This document shows positions 58,606-64,000 of a DNA stretch of 64,000 nt, in pieces (position 1 is the first letter of the stretch; every line of letters starts with the position of its first letter). The position numbers and the translations under genes are program-made. The DNA is from Acarospora socialis. Lineage: Eukaryota > Ascomycota > Lecanoromycetes > Acarosporales > Acarosporaceae. The notes beneath the pieces are model-generated. The model saw only the letters and a list, made by a program, of their open reading frames with translations, was not told the origin of the DNA and did not search any database. The stretch covers positions 620,001-684,000 of the forward strand of contig JAMYGW020000011.1 of NCBI GenBank assembly GCA_025617375.2. Reading direction: 5' to 3'.

Positions 58606-60321
58606 TCAGCCCATCAGGTCCTCCAGGATAAGTTCCAGCTCTTCTCTGCGGAAAGGTACGGACAGAAGCTCCGTTCCGAGAACGTCCTTCTTGGACGTAA
58701 TCATCTGATGGTCGTGAAACTCTTTCAGCAAAGTCCGGAAATTCATCTCGCTACTACAGATGAACTCTTCAACTGCCTTCTGGTACAGATATTTGTACTC
58801 TACCCCAACGTCATCACTAGCTTCTCCGCTCTTGCGAGCATCCCTCTCGTCACCGTCCTCATCGCCAGTACCCTGAACGCCCACGCCATCATCCATAGCT
58901 GTGAGCTGTTCACTTATAAGGACCCGGTATAAGTTCCGTGCATTCTCAGGCAGACTCTTGAGAACGAACCCAACGCCCTCTTTCCCACCCACTCTTCGTG
59001 CGCTGCGTCCCAGCAGTTCGTGGACGTCGTCTACGACGCTAATCTCAGCTTCGTACGGCGAGAAGGTCGTACAGTCGTGAAAGAGAAAGTTATATTGTTC
59101 TCTCAAACTGCTGTCCCAGAGTAGAGGGAAGTTGGGCGTGTCGCAACTAGTTAGCAGACTGATGCGTGGATGTGAGGCTAGCCGTGCCAGGAGTGATTGC
59201 GTTGCACTACGGCGGAGCGGGTAAGCGTCTAAGGAGTGAATAATGACTATTAAGTTTTGCGACGAAGGTGACTCGGACAGATGTCTGAGGATGACGTCGA
59301 GGATTTCTGTAGATTGGGCTCCCAGTTTTGCTGGAGTATCCGGGCCCATGAGAGTCGTAGCGACGGTGGTGAGTATGGTGCGAGTGTTGAGATTTTGAAC
59401 GTAGCCGTTCACAATGATGATTTGAGGTGGCTTCTCAGGCGACTGAGCGTATAGCCACTCTGCGAAATTGTTGATGAGATGTCGTTTCGAACCCCAGCCG
59501 TAGAGACATATGTTGAAGTCCTCAGCTAGCTCAAATCGCCATTGACCAAAAGACCGTGTGTGAAGGTTCTGGAGAAAGGCTCTTTCAGATTCGTGAGGAT
59601 CAACGTAATTTTTGATTTGTGTAAAGTACTCCTCGTGACTGAGGAGGGAGAGCGAGGACAAGGTGTTGTTCGACGTTTTCATACCACCGGTCCTGTTCTG
59701 AAAGAAATACTGCTCATGCGGTGGGAGATTCTGAGGGGGCGTCGGGCTTCGCTTTCGTCTGCCCCCTTTAGGTCGGCCGGAACCGCGCTTTGACGGTGTA
59801 GCTGGAGTATTGAGATCCACCTCTGGAGCTTCGTCAAGTTCTGCTATCAGGTCTCCGTCGCTGAGACTGTCCTCTTCCCATATTTGCCTTGCAAGAGTAT
59901 CCTCGTCATCCAGATCATCTTCATCGTCCAGGCCACCTGTTATCGTCCGTTCAATGAGTGTCCGCGCGCTTTTGCGCCGAGCAGAACGGTCAGCGTTGCG
60001 CACAATTTGTTGGCTACCATTTACAGTAACATCATTGTTCAGTTTGGTAGGCGTTGAGAATAGCCGTTTCCCTTTGATCTTGTGTGTAGGTGTTGATGAG
60101 GCCATAGCTGGTTCCTTGTGCTCTGTGCCATCTTTGCTCTTGTTCGTACTTCCTGGTGGTCTGCCCCGAGCTTTCTTTGATGGTGTAGTAGGATCAGTAT
60201 GGGTGGACTCCTCAAGGCGAACGCTCTGCTCGCTCTTTTGCTCTGAGCGAGTCCTCTTCGGTGTTGGAGAGGGTAGGTGCTCTTGGTCCTCCAAGCGGTG
60301 GTTAGACCGTTTGCGCTTCAT
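58606..60321 (-). CDS. ORC2: Origin recognition complex subunit 2
   Basis: Single exon, 571 aa. Part of the six-subunit complex that marks replication origins. The family block HTRSFGQWRFELAEDFNICL, LYGWGSKRHLINNFAEWL (273-290) and NLIVIIHSLDAYPLRR, HPRISLLTSCDTPNFPLLW is clear, and the C-terminal winged-helix region ends FHDHQMITSKKD. The first 200 residues are basic and disordered with two AT-hook-like cores (GRPPG near 53, SGRPKGGRRK near 181), which could help DNA binding. AT-hook-like motifs at the N-terminus have precedent in fungal ORC proteins (fission yeast Orc4). Divergent from ARGJ. Confidence 0.95.
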   Translation of the reverse strand: MKRKRSNHRLEDQEHLPSPTPKRTRSEQKSEQSVRLEESTHTDPTTPSKKARGRPPGSTNKSKDGTEHKEPAMASSTPTHKIKGKRLFSTPTKLNNDVTVNGSQQIVRNADRSARRKSARTLIERTITGGLDDEDDLDDEDTLARQIWEEDSLSDGDLIAELDEAPEVDLNTPATPSKRGSGRPKGGRRKRSPTPPQNLPPHEQYFFQNRTGGMKTSNNTLSSLSLLSHEEYFTQIKNYVDPHESERAFLQNLHTRSFGQWRFELAEDFNICLYGWGSKRHLINNFAEWLYAQSPEKPPQIIIVNGYVQNLNTRTILTTVATTLMGPDTPAKLGAQSTEILDVILRHLSESPSSQNLIVIIHSLDAYPLRRSATQSLLARLASHPRISLLTSCDTPNFPLLWDSSLREQYNFLFHDCTTFSPYEAEISVVDDVHELLGRSARRVGGKEGVGFVLKSLPENARNLYRVLISEQLTAMDDGVGVQGTGDEDGDERDARKSGEASDDVGVEYKYLYQKAVEEFICSSEMNFRTLLKEFHDHQMITSKKDVLGTELLSVPFRREELELILEDLMG

Positions 60322-60880
60322 TATCTAGTGGATGGGGTAGGGAGGAAGCCTGAGAACGTCGGGAGAGCCACCATGTTCACAAGACTTCGCGAAACGAGCT
60401 GTAATCAGAACCGTTACAGCTTTGCGCGTACAATTGTAATCTCGCGATGATAGGCATTGGGAAACGCGCTTCTCCAGATTCTACTAGCGTCAACATCGTT
60501 GTAGGGGCATCACGAACCTAAAGTTTTTCCGAAGCCGGCATGATTGTTGCCCAAGCATATAGTGATCACTCCTAGCAATTAATGATACGCACTCGTATTT
60601 GGGATGTCATTGTGAGTTCTTTAAGATCGAGTTGATGGGTCAATTGATAGGGATTTTCATTGTTTATGCACAAAGTATAATCGCAGCAAAGCCTAGACAT
60701 AGCCCTAAGTTGCTGCTTTTCCTCTGAGTCATCAGTGTACTAGGCTTCTCGTGACAATTGATACTTTATAAGACATCGTTGCTCTCATCACTACTGTTGG
60801 TCAAGATACACTTGAATGCGTTTTCAGTCTGTGTTGCACGCCCCAATTACAACTTACCTGGCTAATTTGATCAATAGATC
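60322..60880. promoter_or_regulatory. Divergent promoter region
   Basis: 560 bp between ORC2 (-) and ARGJ (+). A Gcn4/CpcA-type box lies at 60725-60731, 150 bp before the ARGJ start. Confidence 0.55.
60725..60731 (+). promoter_or_regulatory. Gcn4/CpcA box TGAGTCA
   Basis: Exact TGAGTCA, the palindromic bZIP site of general amino-acid control (Gcn4, CpcA). Its place 150 bp upstream of an arginine-synthesis gene fits that control. Motif match only. Confidence 0.5.
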
Positions 60881-62319
60881 ATGGTCCCCAAGTCGTCCTC
60901 CTTGGCACGCTTCACCCGGTCCTGGAACCAAACACGACATTACTCCGCTCCTTTGGATGGCCTGATACCTACGGCGAAGCAGAAATATGTTCCCACTTCC
61001 GGCACCTATCCCCAAGGATTCCTCGCCTCTGGAACCCACGTCGGTGTCAAGCCGACGAACACACGATTCCCAGACCTGGCACTGATAGCATCCGAGACAC
61101 CATGTTCCGGCGCAGCGGTCTTCACTACGAACAAGTTCCAAGCCGCACCGGTGGTGGTGAGCAAGGAGATGCTGCAGAGGAGAGCAGGGACCGGAATCCG
61201 AGCGATTGTCATCAATTCCGGATGCGCAAATGCCGTCACCGGCAAAAAGGGCATGGAAGACGCCCTAAGTATGGGCTCGAAAGTCGACCAATGCTTCCAA
61301 GTGCCAGATAACGGCAAAGGTGGCAGCACAATCGTTATGAGCACAGGAGTGATCGGACAACCGTACGTCACCAACCCTCGAACAAAGCGCTGTCTCGCTT
61401 CCAACTAACACTCCCTCAAAACAGCCTCCCGATCAAGAAAATAATCAACCAGATCCCCACCGCGCACTCCACCCTCGCATCGACGCACTCGTCCTGGCTC
61501 GCTGCCGCCCGCGCCATCTGCACAACCGACACGTTCCCGAAACTGCTCTCGCGGACCTTCACACTTCCCTCGTCCCCGTCAACAACCTACTCCCTCGCCG
61601 GCATGGCCAAAGGCGCCGGCATGATCCACCCCAACATGGCGACCCTGCTCGGCATCCTCTGCACCGACGCGCCCATCGCCCCCGACGTCCTGCACGCCCT
61701 CCTCACGCACGCCACCGACCGCAGCTTCAACAGCATCTCCGTCGACGGCGACACCAGCACCAACGACACCGTCGCCATCCTCGCCAACGGCGCCGCCGGC
61801 GGCCCGTCCATCACCGACCCGCGCAGCCCCGACGGCCGCGCCATGCAGGACGCCCTCACCGCCTTCGCCGCCGATCTCGCGAAACTCGTTGTCCGCGACG
61901 GCGAGGGCGCGACCAAGTTCGTGCACGTGCGCGTCACGAACGCGGCGTCGTATGGCGACGCCAAGAAGATTGCCGCGTCGGTGGCGAAGTCGCCGCTCGT
62001 CAAGACGGCGCTGTATGGGCGGGATGCGAACTGGGGGCGGATCTTGTGTGCGGTTGGGTATACGCCGGGGGTGGCGGAGGGGACGGTGGTGCCGGAGAGG
62101 ACGTCGGTGAGTTTCGTGCCGACGGATGGGAGCGAGCCGTTGAGGTTGCTGGTGGATGGGGAGCCGGAGCGGGTGGATGAGGCGCGGGCGGCGAAGATTC
62201 TGGAGGCGGAGGATTTGGAGATCTTGGTCGATTTGCGGAGTGGAGGCGAGGAGGCAAGTTATTGGTTTTGCGACTTCAGTCATGAGTATGTTACTATCAA
62301 TGGTGATTACAGGACGTGA
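60881..62319 (+). CDS. ArgJ: ornithine acetyltransferase / acetylglutamate synthase
   Basis: Two exons (60881-61362, 61425-62319), 458 aa. In mitochondria it moves acetyl from N-acetylornithine to glutamate, recycling the arginine pathway, and can also make acetylglutamate from acetyl-CoA. The start has a presequence look ([17 protein letters not shown]). Seen: [44 protein letters not shown] before the intron, then [20 protein letters not shown]. The enzyme cleaves itself in ATLLG before the Thr that becomes the nucleophile. Next are [32 protein letters not shown] and the end [12 protein letters not shown], all family marks. The yeast counterpart is ARG7 (ECM40). Confidence 0.96.
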
Positions 62320-62590
62320 GGATGTGGGCGGAGGGAGAAGATGTAGACGGAGGTTTTTAGACTTTGGCTGCAACTCGGAAAACCGGAAGGCTTCTCGAGT
62401 TTGGCCTTCTAAGACCGTTGATTGATATCTCGACTATCCTACATTACTACAAGTGACCTTTGCACTCGAAATGGAGAACACCGACTTGGTGTCCTCGCAA
62501 TTCCTCTCGCGTACAAATGCCGCGCTTTTTGACCGCATACATATAGCGAATAAGTCGGATTCCAAAAGAATCCACCTTTCGATCACGGCA

Positions 62591-64000
62591 CTAGCCCATA
62601 ACCATTCCCTTAAAACCACCCGTTTCACTCTCCTTTGCGGCAATCTCGAAGTAACCGTAGATGATCCTAGCGGATTTGTCAGTTTCCCCTCGATACCGCA
62701 CGTAAATCTTGGATTACTCACGTGACAGCCAACAAGATACCGGTGCCCGAGCCAAGAGCACCCATCAGATCACTCGCAACAGACAGTGCGCCAATACACG
62801 CACCACCAAAAGCAGCTGCGGTAGGAATGACCCTCTTGAGCTCCTTGTACATGCTTTGTTCCCGGTGTCCTGCCATGACCAGTCCCTGCTCTTTCAGCTG
62901 CTTCGCCACATCTCTGGCCGAGGATCCGGAAACCTCTATCCAAGTTTTGGAGAAGACTGCACATGCGACAAGCATAAAGCCGATGTAGGCGGCGGTGTGA
63001 ATAGGGTCTAGTAGAGCTTCGGTGAAGTTCAGGGGTGGTGACATGTAGTAAGCCAACCCGGATTGGGCGAAAAGCTGAGCCGAGCCCTCACGGGGTTCCC
63101 AGACGCCCAGAAGTTTGACGAGAAGGTTTTCGGAGAAGCGGGAGTACAGCATCTGACTGACCAAGAAGATGTTGGAGGAAAGAGCGGACTGGAGCATGAT
63201 GGGCATGTTCGAGGTGTAGAAAAGACGGATCGGGTAGGAGCCGCGCATACCCCGTTGGCGGGAAGATTTAACGGGTATTTCAACGCGGAATCCCTGAAGG
63301 TAGATGACGGCCGCAAAGACAATGATCGTGGCAAGGAGGTTCATGATGTTCGGAAGATTCTGTCTGTAGAAGGCTTCATAGAGGGCACGCTGCTTGTCCG
63401 GCCACGTCAAGAGAAGGTGGAAGAGTGCGATGACTGCGCCCTCAAACTCAGGTCCCCGACCGGTGTTGATGGTGGTTGGGGAGAAGGCCTTCCAGATGAT
63501 CGATTCGCATATGTTGGTGGCGATGAACAGCGAAATACCACTTCCCAGACCGTACCCCTTTTGTAGAAGCTCGTCCAAAAGGATGACGATAAGCCCGGCC
63601 ACAACCAGCTGCACCACTAGAAGAACACAGATACCAGCACCAAGGTCCGATGGCTGGCCATAAAGCCCGGTGAGAACGTAGACGCAGGCTTGCCCGAAGG
63701 ATAGTATAATGGCAAATAACTTTTGTGCAGTTTGATAGAGCTCCCGGTCCGTCTTGAGATCCAAGTTCACGTCGATGAGGTGGGTTCCAGCAAGTAGCTT
63801 CGATGCTATCAGTCACATACTTCTTCCCAGTAGTCGTATATCATACCTGGAAAACCATTCCCGACGATATGATGGGCGTAATGCCCAGTTCCATCAGCGT
63901 TCCTCTGTTACTCGCCAACATCATCCGGAGCCAGTATAAGGGATCCGAGGTGTCTGATGATACAATGCCGTAGAGCGGCATTTGACTCATCACCAGGAAC
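62591..64000 (-). CDS. SEC61: Sec61 alpha translocon subunit (3' part)
   Basis: The gene runs off the window end; exons in view are 64000-63847, 63797-62722 and 62666-62591. Sec61 alpha forms the protein-conducting channel of the ER. Seen: [38 protein letters not shown], then [59 protein letters not shown] and [16 protein letters not shown]. The last exon adds [20 protein letters not shown] and VMG before the stop. All conserved loops and pore-ring segments in this part look intact. A plus-strand frame at 62453-62725 is antisense shadow. Confidence 0.96.

Noticed and set aside
62453-62725. Open frame of 90 codons (+)
   Set aside because: Antisense to the last SEC61 intron and exon; the minus-strand reading gives the expected Sec61 end.
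1-64000. Transposons, LTR or viral fossils, CRISPR arrays
   Set aside because: No reverse transcriptase, integrase, transposase or capsid-like frame, no long terminal repeats and no spaced repeat array were seen.

Overview
The window is nuclear DNA of a filamentous ascomycete (Pezizomycotina; a dothideomycete-like fungus is my guess, not proven). Reasons: about 26 protein genes in 64 kb, roughly balanced base composition, many short introns of about 45-75 bp with GTANGT donors and CTAAC/CTAAT-like branch points, Zn2Cys6 regulators, and housekeeping proteins of fungal type (Mid1, Snz/PdxS, ArgJ, Spt4, Orc2). I built exon models by hand. For every complete multi-exon gene the exon lengths sum to a multiple of three and the splice phases agree, which is the main support for the coordinates given. 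No rRNA, tRNA, CRISPR array, transposon or viral fossil was recognised.

Layout. 1-8.2 kb: 3' part of adenosine kinase, an EST1/SMG7-type protein (-), a ZNF511-type zinc-finger protein, a BTB protein and a doubtful small ORF. 9.4-17.2 kb: three minus-strand genes that could form a small sugar-use module: secreted aldose 1-epimerase, MFS sugar transporter, Zn2Cys6 regulator. The space between the first two holds GCGGGG boxes and a CGG-rich inverted repeat. 17.5-31.5 kb: a DUF1770-like protein, a WHIM-motif chromatin protein (-), ribosomal protein uL2, a BAR-domain protein and a large SNF2/STH1-type remodeller.

32.2-42.4 kb is the most accessory-like part: dienelactone hydrolase (-), MFS drug-type transporter (-), PEBP-like protein, a decayed AflR-type regulator, then the MID1 calcium-channel subunit. 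42.7-48.7 kb: SPT4 (-), protein phosphatase PPT1, RNase P/MRP subunit POP8 (-), splicing factor ESS2. 48.9-64 kb: aminopeptidase P (-), an importin-13/Kap122-like karyopherin, PdxS/SNZ vitamin B6 synthase (-), a FUN14 protein, ORC2 (-), ARGJ, and the 3' part of SEC61 (-), cut by the window end.

Most genes are unrelated housekeeping neighbours. The points I would look at first are: a PdxS/SNZ whose frame extends upstream through three 51-residue repeats; a 24-nt gap in the karyopherin that is either an extremely short intron or an in-frame UGA; the regulator-transporter-epimerase trio; and the AflR-type finger with no visible start and a broken-up frame.
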